Part shown: positions 16,677 to 25,278 of the stretch, piece after piece
Layout: each line of letters opens with the position of its first letter
Position numbering within the stretch: the stretch's first letter is position 1
Assembly: GCA_022843165.1 (NCBI GenBank)
Contig: JALHOD010000001.1
Span: forward strand, 42,178-106,177
Direction of reading: 5' to 3'
Length of the DNA: 64,000 nt
DNA from: Pseudorhodoplanes sp.
Lineage (GTDB): Bacteria; Pseudomonadota; Alphaproteobacteria; Rhizobiales; Xanthobacteraceae
Program-made: the position numbers and the translations under genes
The notes under the pieces: generated by a model
The model's input: only the letters and a program-made list of their open reading frames with translations
Database searches by the model: none
What the model was told of the DNA's origin: nothing

Positions 16677-17233
16677 TGCGCATTGTCGGCGGACAGCATC
16701 GCGGGCGCAGCCTCGCCGCGCCGAAATCGCAGGGCGTGCGGCCGACCGCCGACCGCCTGCGCGAATCCCTGTTCAACATTCTCGCCCACGCCTATGACGA
16801 CCCTGTCAGCGGCGCGCGTGTGCTCGATCTGTTTGCCGGCACCGGCGCGCTCGGGCTGGAAGCGCTGTCGCGCGGCGCCGCTTTCGTGCTGTTCGTCGAT
16901 GACGGCGCGGAGGCGCGCGCGCTGCTGCGGCAGAATGTGGACACGCTGGGCGCCGCCGGCGCCACCCGCATCTTCCGCCGCGACGCCAGCAAACTCGGCC
17001 CCGCGCATCCGCTCGAGCCGTTCTCGCTGGTCTTTCTCGATCCGCCCTATGGCAAGGGTCTTGCCGAACAGGCGCTCGCCGCCGCCCGCGACGGCGGCTG
17101 GCTCGCGCCGGATGCGCTGATGGTGGTGGAGGAAGCGAAGGACGCCGACTTCACCGCGCCGGAGGGTTTCGAGGAGATCGAGCGGCGTGCGTATGACGAT
17201 ACGGAATTCGTGTTTCTTCGCCACAAGCACTGA
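16676..17233 (+). CDS. rsmD: 16S rRNA (guanine(966)-N(2))-methyltransferase RsmD
   Basis: A 185-residue Rossmann-fold methyltransferase. Motifs: MRIVGGQHRGRSL at the start, VRPTADRLRESLFNIL, the SAM-binding VLDLFAGTGALGLEALSRGA, and the N6/N2-methylase-type catalytic LVFLDPPYGKG. It methylates G966 in 16S rRNA. It is translationally coupled to rluB (ATG shares the A of TGA). Confidence 0.95.
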   Translation: MRIVGGQHRGRSLAAPKSQGVRPTADRLRESLFNILAHAYDDPVSGARVLDLFAGTGALGLEALSRGAAFVLFVDDGAEARALLRQNVDTLGAAGATRIFRRDASKLGPAHPLEPFSLVFLDPPYGKGLAEQALAAARDGGWLAPDALMVVEEAKDADFTAPEGFEEIERRAYDDTEFVFLRHKH

Positions 17234-17236
17234 CCG

Positions 17237-17411
17237 ACCCTCTCCCCTTGTGGGAGAGGGTGGCGAGCATCGAACGAAGTGAGATGCGAGCCGGGTGAGG
17301 GGTTACAACTTCCCCGACAATCTCGGGAAACGTGAGTAGGTCCTGGCCCCTCACCCGGCTTCCTCGCTCTCGCTCGGAAGCCACCCTCTCCCACAAGGGG
17401 AGAGGGTTTTT
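17237..17411. repeat. long inverted repeat between rsmD and mutL
   Basis: The outer arms CCCTCTCCCCTTGTGGGAGAGGGT (17239-17262) and ACCCTCTCCCACAAGGGGAGAGGG (17384-17407) are near-perfect complements, and the inner arms GAGCCGGGTGAGGGG (17288-17302) and CCCCTCACCCGGCTTC (17346-17361) also pair. It would fold into one ~170-nt hairpin between two convergent genes. It may work as a bidirectional terminator, and it belongs to the wider class of palindromic repeats in this window. Confidence 0.85.
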
Positions 17412-17414
17412 GAG

Positions 17415-19244
17415 TCACCTTCTCCCGAACAACCGCTCGATATCGCTCAGCTTCAGTTCGACATAAGTCGGCCGGCCGTGATTGCACTGGCCGGAATTGG
17501 GCGTGGCTTCCATCTCGCGCAAAAGCGCGTTCATTTCCTCCGGCTTGAGCCGCCGCCCCGCCCGCACCGAGCCGTAACAGGCCATGGTGGCCGAGACATG
17601 CATCAGGCGGCGCTCCAGCGGCACGCTGTCGTCCCATTCCGCCATGTGCTCGGCGAGATCGCGCAGCAGCGCGCCAGCATCGATCTCGCCCAGAAGCGAA
17701 GGCGTCTCGCGCACCGCCACAGCGCCAGGCCCGAAGGATTCGATCGTGAGGCCGTAGCGCGCGAGTTCGTCCGCCCGCGACAGCAGCCGCTCCACGTCGC
17801 TCTCGTCCAGTTCCACCACCTCCGGAATGAGCAGGATCTGCCGCGCCACGCCATGCGCCGCGACCGCCGCCTTCAGCCGCTCGTAGACGAGGCGCTCATG
17901 CGCCGCATGCTGGTCGACCACCACCAGCCCGTCGCGGGTCTGCGACACGATATAGGTCTCGTGAATCTGCGCGCGCGCGGCGCCGAGCGGCCGGTCGAGC
18001 AGGTCCGGCGCCGCCTCCGCCATGGCGGCGCGCGCATCGGCGGAGGGTGTGACGACATCGAACGCCGCCTGCGCGGCTTCGGCGAAACCGGGCATCGCCG
18101 GCCCCTGCACCGCCTCGAAACGCGGCGCCACCACCGGCATCGCCGGCGAGCGCCGCCAGTCCCAGCCGGTGCGGCGCGGCGGCGCAAAGGACGAGCCGGT
18201 GCGAAACGCCGCGACCGTGGCATCGCCGCCGGTCGAGGCCGCCCGCTGCGCATCGCGCGCCAAAGCCTCGCGCAAGGCGCTCACAATGCTGGCGCGCACA
18301 AGGCCCGCGTCGCGGAAGCGCACTTCGGTTTTCGCCGGATGCACGTTCACGTCCACCTCGCGCGCATCCAGCGTCACGAACAAGGCCAGCACCGGATGCC
18401 GGTCGCGCGGCAGATAATCGGCATAGGCCGCGCGCACCGCGCCGAGCAGCAGCTTGTCGCGCACCGGCCGGTCGTTGACGAACAGATATTGCCCGAGCGC
18501 ATTGGCGCGGGTGAAGGTCGGCAAGGCGGCATAGCCTTCGATCCGCAATCCCTCGCGCCCGCCCTGCACCTCCACGGCATTGGCGCGGAAGTCCGCGCCC
18601 AGCACGTCGCCGAGCCGCGCCAGCCGTCCGGCCGCCCCCGGCAAGGCCGCAGGCCATGTCACCGCCGCGCGCTCCTCGCTCGCCAGCGTGAAGGCGACGT
18701 CGGGCCGGCTCATCGCCAGCCGCCGCACCACCTCGCGCACCGCCTCGCCTTCGGCGCGATCCGACTTCAGGAATTTCAGCCGCGCCGGCGTCGCATAGAA
18801 CAGATCGCGCACCTCGACGCGCGTGCCGCTGTTCAAGGCGGCGGGTCCAATCTCGGATTTCGTCCCGGCATCGACCGTCAGCGTCCAGCCATGCGGCTCG
18901 CCGGCGTGGCGCGTGGTGATCGAGAGTTTCGCGACCGAGCCGATCGACGGCAGCGCCTCGCCGCGAAAGCCGAGCGTGGCGATCGCCAGCAGATCCTCGT
19001 CATCGAGTTTCGAGGTGGCGTGCCGCTCGACCGACAGGTCGAGATCGGCGCGTGTCATGCCCGCGCCGTCGTCGCTGACCCGGATCAGCCGCCGTCCGCC
19101 GCCGTCGATGACCACTTCGATCCTGCGCGCACCGGCATCGAGCGCGTTCTCCACCAGTTCCTTCACGGCGCTGGCCGGCCGTTCCACCACCTCGCCGGCG
19201 GCGATGCGGTTGACGAGCGATTCGGAGAGCTGACGGACAGGCAT
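17415..19244 (-). CDS. mutL: DNA mismatch repair protein MutL
   Basis: A 609-residue GHKL ATPase of mismatch repair. N-terminal motifs: IAAGEVVERPASAVKELVEN, ALDAGA, VSDDGAGM and LGFRGEALPSI. The C-terminal domain contains DQHAAHERLVYE, which fits the endonuclease motif DQHA(x)2E(x)4E, plus ACYGSVRAGRRL and CNHGRPTYVEL, so this MutL is predicted to nick DNA itself, as expected in bacteria without MutH. The ATG at 19244 (MPVRQLS) is preferred to an upstream ATG ten codons earlier. The linker at residues ~345-420 is Ala/Pro rich. Confidence 0.96.
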   Translation of the reverse strand: MPVRQLSESLVNRIAAGEVVERPASAVKELVENALDAGARRIEVVIDGGGRRLIRVSDDGAGMTRADLDLSVERHATSKLDDEDLLAIATLGFRGEALPSIGSVAKLSITTRHAGEPHGWTLTVDAGTKSEIGPAALNSGTRVEVRDLFYATPARLKFLKSDRAEGEAVREVVRRLAMSRPDVAFTLASEERAAVTWPAALPGAAGRLARLGDVLGADFRANAVEVQGGREGLRIEGYAALPTFTRANALGQYLFVNDRPVRDKLLLGAVRAAYADYLPRDRHPVLALFVTLDAREVDVNVHPAKTEVRFRDAGLVRASIVSALREALARDAQRAASTGGDATVAAFRTGSSFAPPRRTGWDWRRSPAMPVVAPRFEAVQGPAMPGFAEAAQAAFDVVTPSADARAAMAEAAPDLLDRPLGAARAQIHETYIVSQTRDGLVVVDQHAAHERLVYERLKAAVAAHGVARQILLIPEVVELDESDVERLLSRADELARYGLTIESFGPGAVAVRETPSLLGEIDAGALLRDLAEHMAEWDDSVPLERRLMHVSATMACYGSVRAGRRLKPEEMNALLREMEATPNSGQCNHGRPTYVELKLSDIERLFGRR

Positions 19245-19289
19245 GTGACAATCTACGAGATTCGGAAGCGGCAAGGACTCTCAGTCACG

Positions 19290-19360
19290 TCGTCCCCGCA
19301 CAGGCGGGGACCCATAACCACGGCTCTGGACTATGGGCCCCCGCCTGCGCGGGGGCGACC
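19290..19360. repeat. palindromic intergenic repeat, family B, copy 1
   Basis: The arms CGTCCCCGCACAGGCGGGGACCCATA and its partner TATGGGCCCCCGCCTGCGCGGGGGCGAC bracket an ~18-base loop. A second copy with the same order of parts is at 28958-29029. It lies in the gap between arfB (downstream of the element on the minus strand) and mutL. Confidence 0.85.
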
Positions 19361-19371
19361 AAAAACTGAGC

Positions 19372-19791
19372 TCAATCGTCGAACGATTTCCCGCGCATCT
19401 TCTTGATATTGGAGCGTATTTTCTTGCCTTCCACGCGCTTGAGCCTGGACGCCCGGGTGGGCTTGGTCGCCCGCCGCTGGACCGGCTTCACCGCCGCCTC
19501 GCGGATCAGCTCGAACAGGCGTTCGCGCGCGTCGTCGCGATTGCGTTCCTGCGTGCGATGCCGCTGCGCCAGGATCACGATGACGCCCTCTTTGGTGAGC
19601 CGCTTGCCGGCCAGCCGCATCAGCCGCAGCGCCACATCGTTGGGCAGCGACAGCGAACGGCGCACGTCGAACCGCAGTTGCACGGCGGTCGACAGCTTGT
19701 TGACGTTCTGCCCGCCCGGACCGGAGGATCGCACGAAGCTTTCCTGCAATTCGTCGTCGTCAAGGCTGATGGTGTCGGTGACGCGGATCAT
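19372..19791 (-). CDS. arfB: alternative ribosome-rescue factor ArfB (YaeJ)
   Basis: A 139-residue peptidyl-tRNA hydrolase of the class I release-factor superfamily that frees stalled ribosomes. The catalytic SSGPGGQNVNKLSTAVQLRFDV holds the GGQ motif near residue 29, and the C-terminal tail (RATKPTRASRLKRVEGKKIRSNIKKMRGK) is the basic helix that enters the mRNA channel. Length matches the family. Confidence 0.95.
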   Translation of the reverse strand: MIRVTDTISLDDDELQESFVRSSGPGGQNVNKLSTAVQLRFDVRRSLSLPNDVALRLMRLAGKRLTKEGVIVILAQRHRTQERNRDDARERLFELIREAAVKPVQRRATKPTRASRLKRVEGKKIRSNIKKMRGKSFDD

Positions 19792-19810
19792 GACCAGTGA
19801 ATCTCAATCG

Positions 19811-19841
19811 TCATGCCCGGCCTTGTGCCGGGCCATGACGC
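19811..19841. repeat. short palindromic repeat, family A
   Basis: CGTCATGCCCGGC-CTTGT-GCCGGGCCATGACG forms a single hairpin immediately after the pgi stop; it corresponds to one half of the element at 12512-12605. Confidence 0.75.
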
Positions 19842-19842
19842 G

Positions 19843-21177
19843 CTATTTCTTTCCCGCCAGATACCGCTTCGCCAGCACCTTGCCCTCTTCCACCGCCGGC
19901 TGGTCGAAGGCATCGACGCCGAGCAGATGCGCCGCGACGATCGTTTCCAGCATGAAGTGCATCAGCAATTCGCCGAGGCTGCGCTCGTCGATCGTCTCGA
20001 GATGCATCGTGCGCACCGGACAGCCGTTCTTCGCCAGCGTCTCGGCGGTGGCGCGGCCCTGCGCCGCCACCAGATCGCCGATCCGCCTGCCCGCGAAATC
20101 CGGCTCGCCCGCAAGCTTCGCCAGATCGGGCGCGATCTGCGGTCCCTTGCCCGCGACGCCGGTCGTGATCACCGTGAACAGCTTGTCGCGCGGACCGGCG
20201 ATGAACAATTGCAGCTGGCTGTGCTGGTCGACCGGGCCGAGCGCGGCGAGCGGCGTCGTGCCCTTGCCGTCCTTGCCCAGGCTCTCGGCCCAGAGCTGCA
20301 CATACCACTTGCTGAATTTTTCCAGCTTGTCTGCATAGGCCATCACCGCGGCAATGCTCTTGCCGCGCCTCTCGGCCAGCGCCACCGACAAGGCCGCGCC
20401 GAGCGCGGCGGGTACCTCGCCGGGCGCCTTCTTCGCCAGCACGGGCGCCAAGGCTGCCGCCGCGCCCTCGCGGATCGCCGCGATGTCGAGGCCGAGCACC
20501 GCCGCCGGCAGCAGCCCGACATTGGTCAGCACCGAGAAGCGCCCGCCGACGCCGGTATCATGCTCCAGCAACGGCACGCCGAAGGCGCCGAGCAGGTCGC
20601 GCAGCCCGTTTCTCTTGCCCGGCTTGGCGGGCTCGCTCAGGCCGAGAAAGAGTTGCGGGATCTCGCCTGTCAGCCCGGCATCCTTGCACGCGGACAGCGC
20701 AGCCGCCGTCTGCATCAGGGTTTCGCCGGTGCCGCCGGATTTCGAGATTGCAACGAAGCGCGTCGTTGCGAGCGGCAGCCTGGCCAGCAATCCGGCAAAA
20801 GAGTCGGGATCGAGATTGTCCATGAAATGCAGGCGCGGTGCGGCGCGCAGGGCGCCGATGCCAGGCACGGCATGGCCGGCCAGTTGCGCCAGGGTCTGGC
20901 CGCCGAGACTCGATCCGCCGGTACCCAGAAAGACGATGTCGGTCGCGCCGGCCTTGAGCTTGCGCGCGGTTTCGGTGATCTGCGCGATGTCGCCGCGCTC
21001 CGCCGGCAATTTCAGCAGCCGCAGGCCGCCGTCGTCATGGCGCGCGCGCAGCCAGTCGAGCGCGGCCGCGCTGCGCGTCAGCGCATCGCGCAGATCGCTG
21101 TCGGCGACACCTTCGCCGCCGATCGCGGCTTGCGTCGCATGCGTGATGGACTGGAGAATCGGCATCCGCTTATCCAT
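19843..21177 (-). CDS. pgi: glucose-6-phosphate isomerase
   Basis: A 444-residue phosphoglucose isomerase of the shorter type found in many alphaproteobacteria. SIS-domain motifs are visible: DIVFLGTGGSSLGGQTLAQL, FVAISKSGGTGETLMQ, VGGRFSVLTNVGLLPAA (PGI signature) and GPVDQHSQLQLFIAGPRDK. It interconverts glucose-6-phosphate and fructose-6-phosphate. The gene lies 41 bp downstream of the M16 protein gene on the same strand. Confidence 0.95.
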   Translation of the reverse strand: MDKRMPILQSITHATQAAIGGEGVADSDLRDALTRSAAALDWLRARHDDGGLRLLKLPAERGDIAQITETARKLKAGATDIVFLGTGGSSLGGQTLAQLAGHAVPGIGALRAAPRLHFMDNLDPDSFAGLLARLPLATTRFVAISKSGGTGETLMQTAAALSACKDAGLTGEIPQLFLGLSEPAKPGKRNGLRDLLGAFGVPLLEHDTGVGGRFSVLTNVGLLPAAVLGLDIAAIREGAAAALAPVLAKKAPGEVPAALGAALSVALAERRGKSIAAVMAYADKLEKFSKWYVQLWAESLGKDGKGTTPLAALGPVDQHSQLQLFIAGPRDKLFTVITTGVAGKGPQIAPDLAKLAGEPDFAGRRIGDLVAAQGRATAETLAKNGCPVRTMHLETIDERSLGELLMHFMLETIVAAHLLGVDAFDQPAVEEGKVLAKRYLAGKK

Positions 21178-21180
21178 AAC

Positions 21181-21206
21181 CCCTCTCCCGCCAAAGCGGC
21201 AGAGGG
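21181..21206. repeat. short hairpin between M16 gene and pgi
   Basis: CCCTCTCCCGCC-AAA-GCGGCAGAGGG is an imperfect stem just upstream of pgi, related to the CCCTCTCC-type ends at 17239. Confidence 0.55.
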
Positions 21207-21217
21207 ATTTTGGTTCC

Positions 21218-22552
21218 TCAGCCGCCCTGCTTGGCGGCCTTGTCCTGCTGCGGACGTCCGACCACGGTGACCAGGATGCCGCCGTCGAGCAGGCGCTTCG
21301 CCACGCGCTTGACGTCGGCGAGCGTGACCGCCTCGATCAGGCCGTTGCGGCGATCGATATAGTCGATGCCGAGATCGTCGAGCTGGATCTGCACCAGCAG
21401 ACTGGCGATCTTGGTCGAAGTGTCGAAATTCAGGGCATAGGAACCCTTCAGATAGGATTTCGACTTCTCCAGCTCCTCGTCGCTCGGGCCGCTTTCCGCC
21501 AGCCGGCGGATTTCGGACTCGATCAGCCCGACCGTCTCGTCCGCCTTGTCGGCGCGGGTCTGGGTGCCGCCCATGAACAATGCGGTGACATCGAGCGGCA
21601 GGAGATAGGAATAGACCGAATAGGCCAGGCCGCGCTTCTCGCGCACTTCGCGATAGAGCCGCGAGGAGAACGAGCCACCGCCGAGAATGTGATTGACGAT
21701 ATAGGCCGGAATGAAATCGGGGTCCTTGCGCGGAATCCCGATGCCGCCGAAATTCACCACCGCCTGCGGCACGTCGAGCGGCACAAAAAGCCTCTTGCCG
21801 ACGGCGTCCATTTTCGCCGAGGGAACGGGCTGCAATTCCGCTTTCGTCGGGAGCGCGCCGAAGATGCGGTCGAGCACCGGCCCCAGCGTCTTCGCATCGA
21901 TATCGCCGACGACCGCGATTTTCAGCCGGTCGCGGGCGAAGACGCGGCGCGTATAGTCGCGCAGATCGTCGCGCGTCAGCAGCGGAACGGATTCCAGCGT
22001 GCCGTTGGTCGGGCGTCCATAGGGATGTTCGGGAAAGGCGGTGCGCCACCAGAGACGGCTGCCGATATCGCTGGGATTCGTGGTTTCGCGGCGCAGGGCG
22101 GACAGCATCTGTGCGCGCACCCGCTCCATGGCGTCCTGGTCGAAGCGCGGCGACGTCAAGGCGAGGCGCAGCAGATCGAAGCCCTCATCCTTGCGGTCGC
22201 GCAGCACCTTCAGCGAACCGCGCATCTGGTCGCGCTGCGCGGAAAAACTCATTTCGACTGCGTTGCGTTCGAGGCGGCCCTGAAAGGCCTTGGCGTCGAG
22301 ATCGCCCGCGCCTTCGTCCATCATCGCCGCAGCCATGTAGGCGGCGCCCGGTTTTTCGGCCGGATCCTGGTTGGTGCCGCCGCGGAAAGCGAAGTTGATC
22401 GCGATCAGCGGCACCGACGAGTCGCTGACCAGCCAGGCTTCGATGCCGCCGGGCGAAACCACGCGCTCGATCTTGGCGGCCGCTTGCGCCGGCAAGGCCA
22501 GCGCGAGGCTGGCTGCGGCGAGCAGGAAGACACGCGGAGCAAAAGACATCAT
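21218..22552 (-). CDS. M16 peptidase-family protein, non-catalytic partner
   Basis: A 444-residue secreted protein with a signal peptide (cleavage after ALPAQA). It has the two-lobe M16 fold, but the position of the zinc motif HxxEH reads GAAYMAAAMMDEGAG, so the metal ligands are gone. The glycine/arginine-rich features of the second lobe are kept (NHILGGGSFSSRLYREVREKRGLAYSV). This matches the regulatory subunit of periplasmic M16 pairs. Its start overlaps the stop of the catalytic subunit gene by four bases, so the two proteins are probably made in equal amounts. Confidence 0.92.
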   Translation of the reverse strand: MMSFAPRVFLLAAASLALALPAQAAAKIERVVSPGGIEAWLVSDSSVPLIAINFAFRGGTNQDPAEKPGAAYMAAAMMDEGAGDLDAKAFQGRLERNAVEMSFSAQRDQMRGSLKVLRDRKDEGFDLLRLALTSPRFDQDAMERVRAQMLSALRRETTNPSDIGSRLWWRTAFPEHPYGRPTNGTLESVPLLTRDDLRDYTRRVFARDRLKIAVVGDIDAKTLGPVLDRIFGALPTKAELQPVPSAKMDAVGKRLFVPLDVPQAVVNFGGIGIPRKDPDFIPAYIVNHILGGGSFSSRLYREVREKRGLAYSVYSYLLPLDVTALFMGGTQTRADKADETVGLIESEIRRLAESGPSDEELEKSKSYLKGSYALNFDTSTKIASLLVQIQLDDLGIDYIDRRNGLIEAVTLADVKRVAKRLLDGGILVTVVGRPQQDKAAKQGG

Positions 22553-23913
22553 GAGCGCTTCTCCTGCGGTGTGGTTTCCTTCACCAGAAAACCGGTCACC
22601 GAGCGTTTTTTGTCCAGCCAGGTGCGCGCGGCATTGCGCACATCGTCTGCCGTCACCTTGGCCACGCGGTCGGGCCAGGTGGTGACTTCCTCCACCGTGG
22701 CGCCCGAGGTCAGCGCCGAACCGTACCAGCGCGCGAGTGTGGCCTGGCTGTCCTGCGCATAGACCACGTCGGCGATCAGCTTGGTGCGCGCGGTTTCCAG
22801 TTCGTCGTCGGTGACGCCGTTGGCGGCGACATCGGCAAGCACCTGATCGATCGCGGCGTCGAGTTGCTGCAACGTGACGTTCTGCTGCGGCGTGCCATAG
22901 ACGCCGAAACGCGTGTCGTCGAGCGCCATGCCCTGGTACCAGGCGCCGACGCTGATCGCGACCGGGTTTTCCACCACCAGCTTGCGATACATGCGGCTGT
23001 TGTTACCGCCGCCGAGAATCTGGGCGAGGATTTCCAGCGCCTCGGACTGTCCCGGTTTCGCCGTGGTCGAGGACGGCACCAGATAGCTGCGCTGCAGGTT
23101 CGGCTGCGCCACGCGCGGATCGGCGAGCGTCACCGTGCGCACCGCCCGCTGTTCCGGCTCCTGCGGGCGCACCCGCTCCGGCACCTCGGCCACGCGCGGC
23201 ACCTTGCCGTAGGTCTCTTCGGCGAGCTTCTTCACTTCGTCGACGCCGACGTCGCCGGCGATCACCAGCACGGCGTTGTTGGGCGTGTAGTATTGCTTGT
23301 AGAACGCGAGCGCGTCGGCACGGTTGAGTTTCTCGATTTCGGGCCGCCAGCCGATGATCGGCCGCCCGTATGGGTGATTGAGATAGAGCGCGGCCTGCAC
23401 TTCCTCGCCGAGCTTGGCGCCGGGATTGTTGGCGACGCGGGAATTCTGCTCTTCCAGCACCACGTTGCGTTCCGGCAGCACCACTTCGTCGGTCAGCACG
23501 AGGCCGGTCATGCGGTCGGCCTCGAACTCCATCATCTCCTTCAGCTTGTCTTTCGTGACGCGCTGGTAATAGCCGGTGTAATCGCTGGAGGTGAAGGCGT
23601 TCTCCTGGCCGCCGATGGTGGCGACGACCTGCGAGAAACGCCCCGAGGGATTTTTCGCGGTGCCCTTGAACATCAGGTGTTCGAGAAAATGCGCGATGCC
23701 GGATTTGCCCGGCGGCTCGTCGGCGGCGCCGACCTTGTACCACATCATGTGAGTCACGACCGGCGCGCGGCGATCCGGGATCACCACCACTTCCAGCCCG
23801 TTGGCGAGTTTGAAATGCGAGACTTCGGGCGCGGCCTGAGCCGGAGGCATGGCCAGCACGGCGGCGACGCCGGCGACGACACCCGCCGCGATCATTCGAT
23901 TCAGCTTGTTCAT
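22549..23913 (-). CDS. M16 family zinc peptidase, catalytic subunit
   Basis: A 454-residue periplasmic protease. The ATG at 23913 gives a signal peptide ending APPAQA-like (LAMPPAQA). The inverted zinc motif HFLEH is in GIAHFLEHLMFKGTAKNP near residue 80, with the distal glutamate in the helix that follows (VVLEEQNSR). The C-terminal lobe has GGGNNSRMYRKLVVENPVAISV. It pairs with the non-catalytic protein encoded by the overlapping downstream gene. Substrates are unknown; relatives degrade small peptides or process secreted proteins. Confidence 0.93.
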   Translation of the reverse strand: MNKLNRMIAAGVVAGVAAVLAMPPAQAAPEVSHFKLANGLEVVVIPDRRAPVVTHMMWYKVGAADEPPGKSGIAHFLEHLMFKGTAKNPSGRFSQVVATIGGQENAFTSSDYTGYYQRVTKDKLKEMMEFEADRMTGLVLTDEVVLPERNVVLEEQNSRVANNPGAKLGEEVQAALYLNHPYGRPIIGWRPEIEKLNRADALAFYKQYYTPNNAVLVIAGDVGVDEVKKLAEETYGKVPRVAEVPERVRPQEPEQRAVRTVTLADPRVAQPNLQRSYLVPSSTTAKPGQSEALEILAQILGGGNNSRMYRKLVVENPVAISVGAWYQGMALDDTRFGVYGTPQQNVTLQQLDAAIDQVLADVAANGVTDDELETARTKLIADVVYAQDSQATLARWYGSALTSGATVEEVTTWPDRVAKVTADDVRNAARTWLDKKRSVTGFLVKETTPQEKRS

Positions 23914-24004
23914 GTCGGATATCTCATGCGGCACAGCGGCCGCGGCCAGGAAATCACAATTGCGATATAAGCACGTCATCCGGACCGGCAACGGCATCGA
24001 TGCA

Positions 24005-24703
24005 TCACTGCTGCGACGTGCCGCGATCTTCCAGCTTGTAGGGCTTCGGCGCCTCTTTCTTGCCCGACAGTCCGTACGGATGGTTCGGCGAGGGCGTCCG
24101 GTAGCCGGGCGGCGGCTCGGTCAGAGCCGAGCGCGTCGGCTCGCCGGCGAACACCGCGGCTTCCGGCTTGCCGTCCTTCTTGAACAGCGAATTGAACAGG
24201 CCGCCCTTGTAACCGAGTTCGCCCGGCCGCAGCGGACGCTGGCCTTCCTGTTCGGCATTGGCGGACACGTCGCCGCCCGAGGAGCGCCGGGCGCGGCCCG
24301 CGACGTCCAGCTCGGCCGGCGTCAGCCGCCGGGCGGCTTCTTCGGGGTCCTGGTTGCTTCTCTTGGCGGCGGCTTTCTTCTTCTTGCGCTCGACCAGGTC
24401 GGCGTCTTTCGGCCAGGCCGGATTGTCGACCTTGGCCTGTTCCGGCGGCACCAGATTCATGGTGGGCGGCACCACCAGCGGCGCGCGCTCGCGGTAATCG
24501 ATCGAATCCTTGTCGTTGATGCCCAGGATCGCCTTCATGATCTTGGTCTCGAACGGCTCGTCGTCATTGCCCTCGTCGGCCGCCCGCGCCGACTGCGCGG
24601 CCGCGACCAGGCAGGCCGCCGACAGCGTGCAGACCAGCGCCGCGCGCGATACGCGCCGGACGATCGAAAGGTCTCCCGCAAAGGCCGAGATGATGTTCAG
24701 CAC
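24005..24703 (-). CDS. secreted protein of unknown function downstream of lspA
   Basis: A 232-residue protein with an N-terminal signal sequence (hydrophobic ~20-42, ending AAQSARAADE). The mature part is hydrophilic, with a KIMKAILGINDKDSIDYRERAPLVVPP segment, a KKKKAAAKR cluster and the tail NHPYGLSGKKEAPKPYKLEDRG. I recall similar proteins between lspA and the M16 pair in Bradyrhizobium relatives, but no function is known. It is 56 bp from lspA on the same strand. Confidence 0.8.
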   Translation of the reverse strand: MLNIISAFAGDLSIVRRVSRAALVCTLSAACLVAAAQSARAADEGNDDEPFETKIMKAILGINDKDSIDYRERAPLVVPPTMNLVPPEQAKVDNPAWPKDADLVERKKKKAAAKRSNQDPEEAARRLTPAELDVAGRARRSSGGDVSANAEQEGQRPLRPGELGYKGGLFNSLFKKDGKPEAAVFAGEPTRSALTEPPPGYRTPSPNHPYGLSGKKEAPKPYKLEDRGTSQQ

Positions 24704-24759
24704 AGAAGAAGCTCCACGCGCATTCGATGCCGCCGACCCGGCCCTGCTATCCGCAGGAA

Positions 24760-25278
24760 TCAGGGCGCTTTTGCGGCGCGGTCGCCGAGGAGGGAGTCAT
24801 ACAGGAGTCCCGCCACCCCGGCAACGATGGCCGTGTCGGCGAGGTTAAAGACGTACCAGTTGAAGGTAAAACTGGCCGTTGTGATGTGAAAAAGCGCGAA
24901 ATCGGCCACCGCCCCATAGGCCAGCCGGTCGACGGCATTGCCCAAGGCCCCGCCGATGATCAGGCCGAGCGACAGGGCGGTGAGACGGTTTGCCGCCCGC
25001 GCCAGCCAGATCCAGAGCAGGATCACGGCGATGATCTTGAGCGCCAGCAGGACATATTGCCCGAACGGCCCGTCCTGCTGGAACATGCCGTAGCTGATGC
25101 CGCGGTTCCAGGTCAGCACCAGGTCGAAAAACGGCAGCACCGCCACCCGCCCCTTGCCGGGCAGGTCATAGCCGAACAGGAGCCACAGCTTCAGCGTCTG
25201 GTCGAGCAGCAGGACCACCAGCGCGGCGGTGAATCCGTCGCGGGTCAGCGGCCCCCAGGCATAGCCGGCGGGCTTCAT
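24760..25278 (-). CDS. lspA: lipoprotein signal peptidase LspA
   Basis: A 172-residue aspartic protease of the inner membrane that cleaves the signal peptide of prolipoproteins. Four hydrophobic helices are seen; the catalytic aspartates lie in GGALGNAVDRLAYG and FNLADTAIVAG. The ATG follows directly on the ileS stop, an ileS-lspA pair common in bacteria. At least two lipoproteins in this window (50.1 and 50.8 kb) would be substrates. Confidence 0.95.
   Translation of the reverse strand: MKPAGYAWGPLTRDGFTAALVVLLLDQTLKLWLLFGYDLPGKGRVAVLPFFDLVLTWNRGISYGMFQQDGPFGQYVLLALKIIAVILLWIWLARAANRLTALSLGLIIGGALGNAVDRLAYGAVADFALFHITTASFTFNWYVFNLADTAIVAGVAGLLYDSLLGDRAAKAP

Noticed and set aside
17478-19406. 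A 642-codon open frame on the plus strand
   Set aside because: Antisense to mutL, which has full-length conserved motifs.
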